From the NCBI GenBank assembly GCA_003564925.1, contig PXDW01000090.1, positions 1 to 14,519 of the forward strand: a stretch of 14,519 bases of DNA, in the 5' to 3' direction. The position numbers and the translations under genes are program-made. Positions 6,875 to 13,586 of this stretch are shown piece after piece; the stretch's first letter is position 1; every line of letters begins with the position of its first letter. Below the pieces are notes generated by a model, which saw nothing but the letters and a program-made list of their open reading frames with translations, had not been told where the DNA came from and did no database searches. The stretch comes from Candidatus Woesearchaeota archaeon. GTDB taxonomy: Archaea; Nanobdellota; Nanobdellia; Woesearchaeales; PXDW01.

Positions 6875-8098
6875 TTACCAGTCAATTTTTCTAATTTTAG
6901 CAATCTTGAATAATCCTGCAACAAGCCACCAGAACCCAAAAAGTATCCAATAAAATAAAAGGAAAGGTATGTATGCTGTTATAATGCTATCTTTTTCCTT
7001 TGAAAGAATTTTTGCTATATAAATTGAAGTAATTCCAAGAAATAGTGATAATACAGCCAATATAAATAAAGGCGATAAAGAAAAATAAAATAGATCAATC
7101 CTGAAATTAAAAATACCGAATATATCATAATCAACCGCTTTCAAGGTATAATAATTTTTTATTGCATTTGAAAAAATTTTATATATTGAATAAAATAAAA
7201 CAGATATTATCAACAATACAGAGATAAAAGAACCAGGCAAAATGAACAATCCGAGATTTCCGTGTTTCCTGCTGAATATTTGCTTATACCTTATTACGTT
7301 ATTAATAAATCCAAGATACCATCTCAATCTTTGTCTTAGCAGTTCTTTGAAGCCTCTTGGCCCGACAGTATAAACACTCGCATCTACTGAATTTTCAATC
7401 TTATATCCTTTGATTTGTATCCTCAGAGCAACTTCAATGTCCTCTGTAAGATTATTTTCGTCATAGCCCCCATATTTATCAAAAAACTCTTTCCTGTATA
7501 ATGAAAAGGGTCCTGGAGTTACATGAATGCTTCCAAGAAAAGCAAACATCTTTCTAAGAAATATACCAAATAAAAACTCTGCTCTTTGTATTCTTTGAAG
7601 AATTGTTTTTGGTTTATAAATCTTTAATGAAGGTGTCACTGCCATAACATCTGGAGAATCAAAATAACAAAGCAGTTTTTTCAAAGCAGTTTTTTCAACA
7701 AACGAGTCTGCATCCAGACACCCCACTATGTCTCCTTTTGCTCTTTTTAAAGCAAAATTCAAGGTTTTACCCTTACCTTCATTTTTTTTTGTAAAAAGCC
7801 TTATGCCTTTTTTTACAAATCTTTTCGCTATCTTGTATGTTTTATCTTTGCTTCCATCATCGACAACGATTATCTCCAGTTTATCTTTTGGATAATCAAG
7901 CCTTAATAAGGAATTGATTGTTTTTGCTATGGTTTTTTCCTCATTATAAGCAGGAACAATTATAGTAACTTTAAACTCTTTTGTTTGCTTTCTTTTCTTA
8001 ATGGTCTTTCTGTTTTCAAAAAGCGTGAGAAGAAAAAATATTGCTGTGTAAAGGCCAAAAAAAGTTACAATATAAAGCAGGATGTTTTCAAAATTCAT
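6875..8098 (-). CDS. Family 2 glycosyltransferase, processive (BcsA/PgaC/HAS-like) membrane type
   Basis: This 407-residue inverting GT-A enzyme adds sugars from nucleotide-sugar donors. Order: an N-terminal transmembrane helix (5-27), then the cytosolic catalytic domain with VPAYNEEKT (48-56), VVDDGS (D80, D81), LDAD (D129, D131; metal and donor binding), TED (218-220; catalytic base) and QRLRW (256-260). After it come three hydrophobic stretches at about 283-308, 339-362 and 372-398. DD, DxD, TED and QxxRW together are the signature of processive enzymes such as cellulose, poly-GlcNAc and hyaluronan synthases, though single-sugar enzymes can share it. The product is therefore unknown. The ATG overlaps the stop of the upstream STT3-like gene by 11 nt (8088-8098), and an AAGG ribosome-binding site lies 3 nt before the ATG. 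It is the third gene of a probable glycosyltransferase operon. Confidence 0.9.
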   Translation of the reverse strand: MNFENILLYIVTFFGLYTAIFFLLTLFENRKTIKKRKQTKEFKVTIIVPAYNEEKTIAKTINSLLRLDYPKDKLEIIVVDDGSKDKTYKIAKRFVKKGIRLFTKKNEGKGKTLNFALKRAKGDIVGCLDADSFVEKTALKKLLCYFDSPDVMAVTPSLKIYKPKTILQRIQRAEFLFGIFLRKMFAFLGSIHVTPGPFSLYRKEFFDKYGGYDENNLTEDIEVALRIQIKGYKIENSVDASVYTVGPRGFKELLRQRLRWYLGFINNVIRYKQIFSRKHGNLGLFILPGSFISVLLIISVLFYSIYKIFSNAIKNYYTLKAVDYDIFGIFNFRIDLFYFSLSPLFILAVLSLFLGITSIYIAKILSKEKDSIITAYIPFLLFYWILFGFWWLVAGLFKIAKIRKIDW

Positions 8099-9515
8099 TT
8101 TTCCTTATATACTCCCATATTTCTATGTCTGATTTTGAATATATTCTAATAAAATTATCATCATTTCTTAATAAAAATAATAGCCCTTCATCCTCCATTG
8201 TCCAAACCTGCCCCGACTTCATATTTGAATCAATCCATATATAAGTTATATTATACTTATCAAGAAAAAATTTAGTCTTATCGAAGCTTCTTGAATGAAA
8301 TATTGTTTCTGAATCATTTAGCCTTTCCCTAAGATCTTTTGAATTTGTAAACATAGCATCAGCAACAGACGGCATTTTAGAAAAATAAGTTATTATGTGT
8401 CCATTGCTGTAATGTGAAAAAACAACTCCGGGAGAATTATTTTCATGAAGCCATATAAGGCTTTCTGCCTGCCCTTTTGTTGGCTCATTTTCTACAAACT
8501 GAGTTATAAAAGAAATTGTTGAAAACAAAAGTCCGCATATTATAAGTATTGTAGTTGCACTTTTTATTATGCTTTGTTCCCATTGCCTTTCCTGTAAAGA
8601 CAAAAAAGCAAGAGCGGCAAGATATGCTAATAAAAAATTAAGGAATATATTCAAAAATGGAAAATAAAATGAAGGTATTAAAAAAAACATCAAAATAGCT
8701 AAAAAATAAAAATGGTTTTCTTTTTTATTCCAGAATATAAAAAATCCAATAGAGGCGAGCATGAGGGTGAATATACTCATTCCGTAATATGAACCAAAAT
8801 CTGAAACAAGGTTAGAAAGTGAAGGATTTGTAATTAATTCTATATGGAAAAAATCTTTTGGTTGGATGACAAAAAAATAATATGCGAAAGATGAAAAAAA
8901 CAAAGATAATGAACTAATTGTTAGTTGCATTTTGTTTTTTTTTGGAATATGATAGGCTAATAAGATAAAAAGTGTTACCGGCAAGAGCATTAGATTAAAA
9001 AAAGGAATTAGCAGTAATATGGGTATTGTGAGAAAATACTTTTTGCTTAAGAGAAAGTATAATAAAAGAAAATTAAGAAATACAGGGATAAAATAATAAT
9101 TGAACGTGGAGAAAATATAAATAAATACAGGAGAGCTTATAAGTATAGCGACAGCTAAAAATATTAATTTTCTATTAAATTTTAATATTTCCATGAGTTT
9201 ATATGCCAAGAATGCTGTTGCTATTCCAAAAATGATTGGAATGATTCTTGCAAATAATTCAATATAAATCATATTTGATAGTATAAAATCAGACAAATTT
9301 AAATGATAATCACTTCCCTGATAGCTTAAATGGTCTTTATCTTCAATAGTGTTTTCGTTAATGCCTTTGGCTATTCTGACATGATAATAAGAATCTGAAT
9401 CAAGCAATAAAGGATTCGAGAATATTCTTAATTGGGGTAAAATAAATATAAGAATCGAAAATCCTAGTATTGCTAAGAAAGTTTTTTTTTCTATTATTTT
9501 TTCAAGATTTTTCAT
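8088..9515 (-). CDS. STT3-like GT-C membrane glycosyltransferase (second of tandem pair)
   Basis: This 475-residue multi-pass protein has about ten hydrophobic helices from 13 to 340 and an extracytoplasmic C-terminal domain. The first loop contains LDSDSYYHVR (38-47), closely resembling the D-P-Y/W-Y-H-x-R loop of STT3/AglB oligosaccharyltransferases and giving candidate metal-binding residues D39 and D41. The C-terminal domain starts ESLIWLHENNSPG (351-363) and carries HYSNGHIITYF (368-378), then SVAD (383-386). This aligns by eye with the AglB block WWDYGYWITY...AD, but the WWDYG sequon-binding motif is replaced by HYSNG. It shares this block with its neighbour and is probably a paralogue. 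The donor would be a lipid-linked sugar. Acceptor and product are unknown. A general GT-C (GT39/83-like) transferase is the alternative. One nucleotide separates it from the upstream paralogue, and it overlaps GT2 by 11 nt. Confidence 0.75.
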   Translation of the reverse strand: MKNLEKIIEKKTFLAILGFSILIFILPQLRIFSNPLLLDSDSYYHVRIAKGINENTIEDKDHLSYQGSDYHLNLSDFILSNMIYIELFARIIPIIFGIATAFLAYKLMEILKFNRKLIFLAVAILISSPVFIYIFSTFNYYFIPVFLNFLLLYFLLSKKYFLTIPILLLIPFFNLMLLPVTLFILLAYHIPKKNKMQLTISSLSLFFSSFAYYFFVIQPKDFFHIELITNPSLSNLVSDFGSYYGMSIFTLMLASIGFFIFWNKKENHFYFLAILMFFLIPSFYFPFLNIFLNFLLAYLAALAFLSLQERQWEQSIIKSATTILIICGLLFSTISFITQFVENEPTKGQAESLIWLHENNSPGVVFSHYSNGHIITYFSKMPSVADAMFTNSKDLRERLNDSETIFHSRSFDKTKFFLDKYNITYIWIDSNMKSGQVWTMEDEGLLFLLRNDDNFIRIYSKSDIEIWEYIRKNEF

Positions 9516-9516
9516 T

Positions 9517-11010
9517 TTATTCTATAATGCATAATGTTTTATAGATCATATTTGTCTTATTATAAACCAGATTAAAACAATCATCTGATGCATATTTAAG
9601 ATTGTCTATTCCATATAAGTCTTTTGTATGTTGTGAAATATAGATATAGTCGACATCATATTCGTTCAATAGACGAATTGCATCGATTTTGTAAGGGGTT
9701 GAATAAATAGTCCTTATATCCTGTATTCTTTGGTTTATGTTATCTATTAACAGATAATTCGAATCTGCTACATTTTTTCTTTGTGAAAAATATGAAATCA
9801 AGTGTCCTTCATACACATTACCAAGAATTGTTGAGTTGGGAGGGGTGTTTTCCCTAATCCATATAAATGAATCTATATCTCCTGATGAAGGAACATTTCT
9901 AAAAGAATTATAAGCATATATTATACTTGGCAATACTGAAGTCAAAACTACAAGGAATATTAAAGCTATTATCATTAAATTTTGATTTTTACTAAATTTT
10001 GATTTTGATAAAAAAACAATTAATGATTTTAAATATTGCCCAGATAATATAATTAATATAATTCCCGTTAGCATTAGTCCTTGTGTCAAAGGGATAAACC
10101 TAAACCAGAGCAATAAAAAAGAAGATAATGATATTGATATTAATAAGTATATTGATCGGCTCTTCCGCTTAAATATGTAATCGTATACTACAAAAATGCC
10201 CATTGTAAAGGGTATTATACCGATTGCATAAATTGCTTCAAGAATGCTTAATCTTGAAAAATAATCAACTATCAAATAAGAAGGTATGTTTTGTGATATG
10301 AGGGCCGGTCCATGAAGCAAAAATGCTCTTTTGAATATTATAAGGTTGAGCCAAAAATAAAGAAAAAGACTAAAGAGTATGACTTCCAGCTCTGTTTTGT
10401 TCTGCTTGATATCCTCTGTTTTACCAAGGAAAAAGAAAAATATAAGTCCGAGTATAACAACAAAAGATATAGTATCTGTAACCACAAATAGTGACATGAA
10501 TATTATGAGATAAAGTGTGTATTTATTTCCTGACTCAAGCTTTAGTATTGAATATATTACTGCAAGAAGAAGAGGCAATATTAAGGAGAAAACAGATACT
10601 GTATTTATTGTTTCTCTAATAAATATAGGCATGAATCCCGCCATGATTGCCGTTATCAAAGATGCTTTCTTGTTTCTTGTTATTTCAAGAACAACAAAAT
10701 ATGAAGCAAAAACAACTAAAGATGATAATATATTCGGAATAAGTTTTCCAACTAGTGTTATGGGAAGAAATAAATTAAAAAAAGCTAGAACATAGTGAAA
10801 AAAAGGAGAGAAATATAGAGTTCTTCCTGAATAGCTTAAATTATCACTATATAGAGGCAGTCCTGTTATTTTTATTTCTTCTACTTGCCTTAAAACAAAA
10901 TAAGATTGATCATCTGAAAAATAAGGTGTTTGAAAAGCAATGATTAGCCTAAAAAATAATACTGCTATAAAAATAACAATAAGCCAAATGGGTATTTTTT
11001 TTATATCCAT
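9517..11010 (-). CDS. STT3-like GT-C membrane glycosyltransferase (first of tandem pair)
   Basis: This is a 497-residue multi-pass membrane protein and the first gene of the glycosyltransferase operon. The N-terminal helix (8-26) is followed by a loop with FSDDQSYFVLRQVEE (31-45), where D33 and D34 occupy the usual GT-C catalytic or metal position. FHYVLAFF (71-78) and about nine further helices run to 365. The C-terminal soluble part has DSFIWIRENTPPNST (380-394), then NVYEGHLISYFSQRKNVAD (398-416). This parallels IWLHENNSPG and HYSNGHIITYF in the downstream gene, so the two look like diverged tandem paralogues. The STT3 WWDYG position reads NVYEG, so sequon recognition as in canonical oligosaccharyltransferase is not supported. 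Likely role: transfer of a lipid-linked sugar to a surface glycan or protein. The start at 11010 is fixed by a TATA box at leaderless spacing. Confidence 0.72.
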   Translation of the reverse strand: MDIKKIPIWLIVIFIAVLFFRLIIAFQTPYFSDDQSYFVLRQVEEIKITGLPLYSDNLSYSGRTLYFSPFFHYVLAFFNLFLPITLVGKLIPNILSSLVVFASYFVVLEITRNKKASLITAIMAGFMPIFIRETINTVSVFSLILPLLLAVIYSILKLESGNKYTLYLIIFMSLFVVTDTISFVVILGLIFFFFLGKTEDIKQNKTELEVILFSLFLYFWLNLIIFKRAFLLHGPALISQNIPSYLIVDYFSRLSILEAIYAIGIIPFTMGIFVVYDYIFKRKSRSIYLLISISLSSFLLLWFRFIPLTQGLMLTGIILIILSGQYLKSLIVFLSKSKFSKNQNLMIIALIFLVVLTSVLPSIIYAYNSFRNVPSSGDIDSFIWIRENTPPNSTILGNVYEGHLISYFSQRKNVADSNYLLIDNINQRIQDIRTIYSTPYKIDAIRLLNEYDVDYIYISQHTKDLYGIDNLKYASDDCFNLVYNKTNMIYKTLCIIE

Positions 11011-11032
11011 TTTATAAAAGATAAAGTTTTAG

Positions 11033-11040
11033 TATTTAAT
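11033..11040 (-). promoter_or_regulatory. TATA box of the glycosyltransferase operon, leaderless spacing
   Basis: ATTAAATA on the minus strand (11040-11033) sits at -30 to -23 from the ATG at 11010, predicting a leaderless mRNA for the three-gene glycosyltransferase transcript. It shares a 119-bp divergent intergenic region with radB. Confidence 0.55.
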
Positions 11041-11099
11041 TATTATCAAAATTATAAGTTTTTAAGGCAATAATAGGTTATCATTAATGTATCAAAAAC

Positions 11100-11107
11100 T
11101 ATATAAA
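11100..11107 (+). promoter_or_regulatory. TATA box of radB, leaderless spacing
   Basis: TATATAAA (11100-11107) sits at -30 to -23 from the ATG at 11130, and no Shine-Dalgarno is evident upstream of that ATG. This predicts a leaderless radB transcript diverging from the glycosyltransferase operon. Confidence 0.6.
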
Positions 11108-11129
11108 TTTTTCAAAAATCCTTAATGAT

Positions 11130-11780
11130 ATGAATGATGCTAGACAAAAACAAATGGGCCTCCAGGATTTTTTAGATAAATCATTATCAAGAAGTATAAC
11201 AACGTTTTATGGTCCTCCTGGCTCCGGAAAAACGCTTTTTTGCTTAATTTTGGCAATTAAATCAAAAAAAAAGGTAGTATATATCGACACAAAAAGAGGG
11301 TTTTCAACTTCAAGGCTAAAGCAGCTGTCTGGCGACAATAAAATATTTGAAAATATTCTTCTCCTAAAGCCGAAAAGCTTCTATGAACAGAGCGAGATCA
11401 TAAAAAAATTAAAAGAAAGCATAACCAACAATATTGGGCTGATAATTATTGATACCATATCTTATTTTTTTAGGTTGGAACTGGCTAAAAAAGACCCCAT
11501 TATGATCAGCAGGGTTCTTGCTTCTCAGCTTAACATCTTGAATGAAATCTCTAAAAAAAACAAAATACCTGTAGTCATTACAAGTGAAGTATATGATGAC
11601 TTATCAAAAAAAGGAAGTGTAAAAGTTATAGGGGGAGAGATTTTAAAAAGAAGAACTGAATGCTTAATTGAACTTAAGAAATATAACACTATAAAAAAAG
11701 CAGTAATGCATAAGCCTTCATTGAAAGAAATAATATATAAAATAGAAGAAAAAGGTATTACTGAGATTATTCCTCACTAA
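11130..11780 (+). CDS. radB: RadB, RecA-family recombinase paralogue
   Basis: This 216-residue protein is a single RecA/Rad51-type ATPase core without an N-terminal helix-hairpin-helix domain, as expected for archaeal RadB (usually 200-240 aa). Walker A is GPPGSGKT (28-35). YIDTKRGFSTSRL (51-63) matches the second conserved strand of the RadA/RadB family, and Walker B is LIIID (104-108). VVITSEVYDD is in the place of the RadA NQV segment. The last part, VIGGEILKRRTECLIEL, corresponds to the GGxxLxxRxxxxxxL strand of RadB proteins. RadB is a recombination mediator that assists RadA and has weak ATPase activity. It is transcribed alone, divergent from the glycosyltransferase operon, and its last 14 nt overlap the 3' end of the convergent uS2 gene. 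radA is 2 kb away in this window. Confidence 0.9.
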   Translation: MNDARQKQMGLQDFLDKSLSRSITTFYGPPGSGKTLFCLILAIKSKKKVVYIDTKRGFSTSRLKQLSGDNKIFENILLLKPKSFYEQSEIIKKLKESITNNIGLIIIDTISYFFRLELAKKDPIMISRVLASQLNILNEISKKNKIPVVITSEVYDDLSKKGSVKVIGGEILKRRTECLIELKKYNTIKKAVMHKPSLKEIIYKIEEKGITEIIPH

Positions 11781-12369
11781 AATCTTCTGCTGTTTTTTTA
11801 AAACTCTCTGAATTATTTATTATTCCCTTTAACAAGAGATATTCTCTAGCCAATAACCAAAACAATAATCCAAGGCTTTTTTTTCCCTTATTATTGCACG
11901 GTATAACCAAATCTATCATATTTGCTTGATTGTTTGTATCGCAAAGGGCTATAACAGGTATTCCCGCCTTAATTGCATCATTTACAGCATTCCTATCAGG
12001 CCATGAATCGGTAACTAAAAGAATCTTTGCTTCTGCAAAATTTTCCTGATTGGGATTTGTAAGCAAACCAGGAGGATATCTTCCAGGATAAGCTTTTGTT
12101 CCTACAACTTCTGAAAAAACCCTTGTGGGCTTCCATCCGTTTTCTCTTCTGCTTACTATCAATATTTCTTCGGGTTCATATTGGGCCAAAAAATTTGCAG
12201 CTATTTTTATCCTTTCGTCTATCTGCTGAACATTTAATACAGACAACCCATCTACCCTGCTTTTATAAATAAATTTATCCATATGCTTTGTCTTGAATTT
12301 TGTACCTATATGTATTCCGGATTTAAGATAAACATCTCTTGGTATTAGTAATGTTTCTTCTTCTGCCAT
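11767..12369 (-). CDS. rps2: 30S ribosomal protein uS2 (archaeal Rps2)
   Basis: This is a 200-residue protein of the small ribosomal subunit, located near the head-body junction on the solvent side. The start is ATG 12369 (MAEEETLLIPRDVYL), five bases after a strong GGAGG ribosome-binding site at 12379-12375. A TTG four codons further upstream overlaps that site and is rejected. Recognised uS2 blocks are SGIHIGTKFKTKHM (conserved GxHxG), RVDGLSVLNVQQIDERI, PGRYPPGLLTNP, LLVTDSWPDRNAVNDA, GIPVIALCDTNNQ, and DLVIPCNNKGKKSLGLLFWLLAREYL. This is the archaeal/eukaryotic form rather than bacterial RpsB. The C-terminus is short and acidic. The gene is not next to the rpoN/rpoK/enolase neighbours often found with archaeal rps2. 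Its leader of about 80 nt can fold into a stem just before the ribosome-binding site. The 3' end overlaps radB by 14 nt. Confidence 0.97.
   Translation of the reverse strand: MAEEETLLIPRDVYLKSGIHIGTKFKTKHMDKFIYKSRVDGLSVLNVQQIDERIKIAANFLAQYEPEEILIVSRRENGWKPTRVFSEVVGTKAYPGRYPPGLLTNPNQENFAEAKILLVTDSWPDRNAVNDAIKAGIPVIALCDTNNQANMIDLVIPCNNKGKKSLGLLFWLLAREYLLLKGIINNSESFKKTAEDFSEE
11793..11799 (+). terminator. Oligo-T terminator candidate for radB
   Basis: A T7 run lies 12 nt after the radB stop, inside the convergent uS2 coding region. It would suit hairpin-free archaeal termination. Confidence 0.4.
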
Positions 12370-12382
12370 TTTTCCCTCCAAA

Positions 12383-12449
12383 TACCAAAGAACAGCTTCT
12401 TGTGATTTTTATAACCTCACACAAATGCCGTCTATTTACAGCTTTGGTA
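12383..12449 (-). promoter_or_regulatory. Structured 5' leader of the uS2 gene
   Basis: On the minus strand TACCAAAG (12449-12442) and CTTTGGTA (12390-12383) are perfect 8-bp complements that close the leader. The 5' arm begins at the predicted transcription start, and the 3' arm ends 3 nt before the GGAGG site. Inside is a second small stem, TTGTG (12424-12420) with CACAA (12404-12400), or in shifted register TGTGA with TCACA. The direct repeat AAGCTGT occurs next to each arm (12444-12438 and 12398-12392). This arrangement suits translational control, for example autoregulation by uS2, but no known motif is recognised. Confidence 0.45.
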
Positions 12450-12471
12450 ATGATTTTTTGGAAATTTGTTT

Positions 12472-12481
12472 TATTTATAAA
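12472..12481 (-). promoter_or_regulatory. TATA box of the uS2 gene
   Basis: TTTATAAATA on the minus strand (12481-12472), preceded by the BRE-like AAAACC. The 23-nt offset from the 8-mer TTTATAAA gives a predicted start at about 12451 and a leader of roughly 82 nt. The element lies just after the thpR stop at 12490, so uS2 need not depend on thpR read-through. Confidence 0.55.
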
Positions 12482-12489
12482 GGTTTTGG

Positions 12490-13011
12490 TTAGAATTCTG
12501 CCAGCCTTTCATAAACAGGCCCTTGTTCTGTTAGTGTGCTTTTTATTAAATAAAAACGAGTTACTTCAAAGTCAAGTGATTTTATCTTTAATTCTTTTAG
12601 TTTTTCAACAAATTCACTTTTATTTTCAATGTATTTTACTCTCGCTAAAGTCAGGTGTGGCTTGAAATTAAAATCTCTTTTGAAATTAAATTTACTTAAT
12701 GATCTCTCAACTTCTTTTTGCAATTTCTTGATACTATCTTCTGGTTCTACACCTATCCATAAAACCCTTATATAAGATTCATTTGGAAAAAAACCAAGAG
12801 AGGAGAGTTTTAGTTTAAATGGGGTAAATTTAATTTTTATCAAATTCTCTTTTAGTTTCTCTAATGATTCTTTATCAACTTCTCCCAAAAACTTCAAAGT
12901 CAAATGAAAATCCTTAGTGAAACTTCCTTTTATTCCAGTTATGTTTTTCTGAATTTGTTTAAGATAGCTCTTTATTTCCTCTGGTAATTCAATTGCTATA
13001 AATATTCTCAT
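12490..13011 (-). CDS. thpR: RNA 2',3'-cyclic phosphodiesterase (ThpR/LigT, 2H family)
   Basis: This 173-residue 2H phosphoesterase hydrolyses RNA 2',3'-cyclic phosphates to 2'-phosphates, and family members can also join tRNA half-molecules through 2'-5' linkages. The N-terminus MRIFIAIELP is typical. The two catalytic H-x-T-x tetrads are FHLTLKFLG (H36, T38) and FKPHLTLARV (H119, T121), with normal spacing for the family. VLWIGVEP (83-90) and FEVTRFYLIKSTLTEQGPVYERLAEF at the end match the ThpR C-terminal pattern FYLxxSxLxxxGPxYxxLxxF. Length is normal. The start ATG 13011 is supported by TTTAAGTA at -30 to -23. It is followed by uS2 after 120 nt, and uS2 has its own promoter. Confidence 0.92.
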   Translation of the reverse strand: MRIFIAIELPEEIKSYLKQIQKNITGIKGSFTKDFHLTLKFLGEVDKESLEKLKENLIKIKFTPFKLKLSSLGFFPNESYIRVLWIGVEPEDSIKKLQKEVERSLSKFNFKRDFNFKPHLTLARVKYIENKSEFVEKLKELKIKSLDFEVTRFYLIKSTLTEQGPVYERLAEF

Positions 13012-13033
13012 ACATAATTAATAAACATATAAC

Positions 13034-13041
13034 TACTTAAA
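13034..13041 (-). promoter_or_regulatory. TATA-like box of thpR, leaderless spacing
   Basis: TTTAAGTA on the minus strand (13041-13034) is a weaker match to the TATA consensus. It sits in the same -30 to -23 register before the ATG at 13011 as at three other genes in the window. Confidence 0.4.
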
Positions 13042-13081
13042 ATTTTTGAAAATACTTATTTTTAAGAAATTTCTAAAATAT

Positions 13082-13089
13082 AAAAAAAA
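13082..13089 (-). terminator. Oligo-T terminator for the TRAM gene
   Basis: A T8 run on the minus strand lies 20 nt after the TRAM-protein stop, in non-coding DNA before the thpR promoter. It has the form of an archaeal intrinsic terminator. Confidence 0.5.
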
Positions 13090-13109
13090 TAATTTATTAA
13101 AGCTCGTTA

Positions 13110-13559
13110 TTATTTCTTCTTTGCTGCTTCTTTCTGTTCCTTATCTTCTTCTGGAGCTTCTTCTGCTTCTTTCTGTTCCTTATCTTCTTCTGGAGCTTCT
13201 TCTCCAAAATCTTCGCTATCTTGTACCTGTTCAGATTCTTCTCCAAAATCTTCGCTATCTTGTACTTCTTCTACTGGCTCCTGTACTTCCTCTACTGGAA
13301 CTTCTGAGTTGCTATCTGATTTTCCTAACAATTCAGCAAAACCAACTCTTCTAAGAACTCTTGTTACTTTTACTCTAACTTCATCGCCTTCCTTTGCATT
13401 AGGAACAAACAAAACGAATCCGTCTTTCTTTGCTATGCCGTCTCCCTTTTCTCCAACGGCCTCTATTTTAACATCTAACTCGTCGCCTACTTTAACTGGC
13501 GCAAAACTTCCACTATCATTAAATCGGTTTCCTCCACCGAATCTATCTCCATATGCCAT
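13110..13559 (-). CDS. TRAM-domain protein with repeat-built acidic C-terminal tail
   Basis: This 149-residue protein has a short N-terminal glycine/aromatic patch (FGGGNRFND) and a TRAM domain at about 20-78 (VKVGDELDVKIEAVGEKGDG, then GFVLFVPNAKEGDEVRVKVTRVLRRVGFAELLG). Small stand-alone TRAM proteins of archaea bind RNA and some act as cold-responsive RNA chaperones, so that is the likely role. The tail (about 80-149) is highly acidic and built from tandem duplications: PVEEVQ twice, VQDSEDFGEE twice and EEAPEEDKEQKEA twice. It ends in AAKKK. Most stand-alone archaeal TRAM proteins are about 60-80 aa, so the tail doubles the length. The start ATG 13559 is supported by AAGGTGATT at 13575-13567, a good match to the archaeal anti-Shine-Dalgarno, 7 nt upstream. 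Confidence 0.88.
   Translation of the reverse strand: MAYGDRFGGGNRFNDSGSFAPVKVGDELDVKIEAVGEKGDGIAKKDGFVLFVPNAKEGDEVRVKVTRVLRRVGFAELLGKSDSNSEVPVEEVQEPVEEVQDSEDFGEESEQVQDSEDFGEEAPEEDKEQKEAEEAPEEDKEQKEAAKKK
13125..13202 (-). repeat. Two perfect 39-bp tandem repeats in the TRAM gene
   Basis: Positions 13125-13163 and 13164-13202 are identical by eye. Each encodes EEAPEEDKEQKEA (13 codons), so expansion or contraction by one unit keeps the reading frame. Confidence 0.9.
13197..13265 (-). repeat. 30-bp direct repeats at 39-bp period in the TRAM gene
   Basis: Positions 13197-13226 and 13236-13265 are identical 30-mers separated by 9 nt, giving the same 39-bp period as the adjacent tandem repeat. 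They encode VQDSEDFGEE. Confidence 0.88.
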
Positions 13560-13566
13560 TATATCT

Positions 13567-13575
13567 AATCACCTT
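13567..13575 (-). promoter_or_regulatory. Shine-Dalgarno site of the TRAM gene
   Basis: AAGGTGATT on the minus strand lies 7 nt before the ATG at 13559 and matches the anti-Shine-Dalgarno over GGTGAT. It supports the chosen start and contrasts with the leaderless genes nearby. Confidence 0.6.
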
Positions 13576-13586
13576 ATCTAATATAT

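Noticed and set aside
11011..11129. Shared operator in the divergent radB / glycosyltransferase region
   Set aside because: Only short AT-rich inverted repeats such as CATTAATG (11082-11089) were found. Two independent TATA boxes explain the region, and nothing longer stands out.
12339..12665. Plus-strand ORF of 108 codons
   Set aside because: It runs antisense across the uS2 start, its promoter and the thpR 3' end, has no recognisable motif, and ignores well-supported minus-strand genes.
13046..13354. Leucine-rich repetitive ORF on the plus strand
   Set aside because: It is the antisense of the acidic, Glu/Asp-rich repeat tail of the TRAM protein. The repeats and the composition are explained by the minus-strand gene, which has a domain match, promoter and ribosome-binding site.
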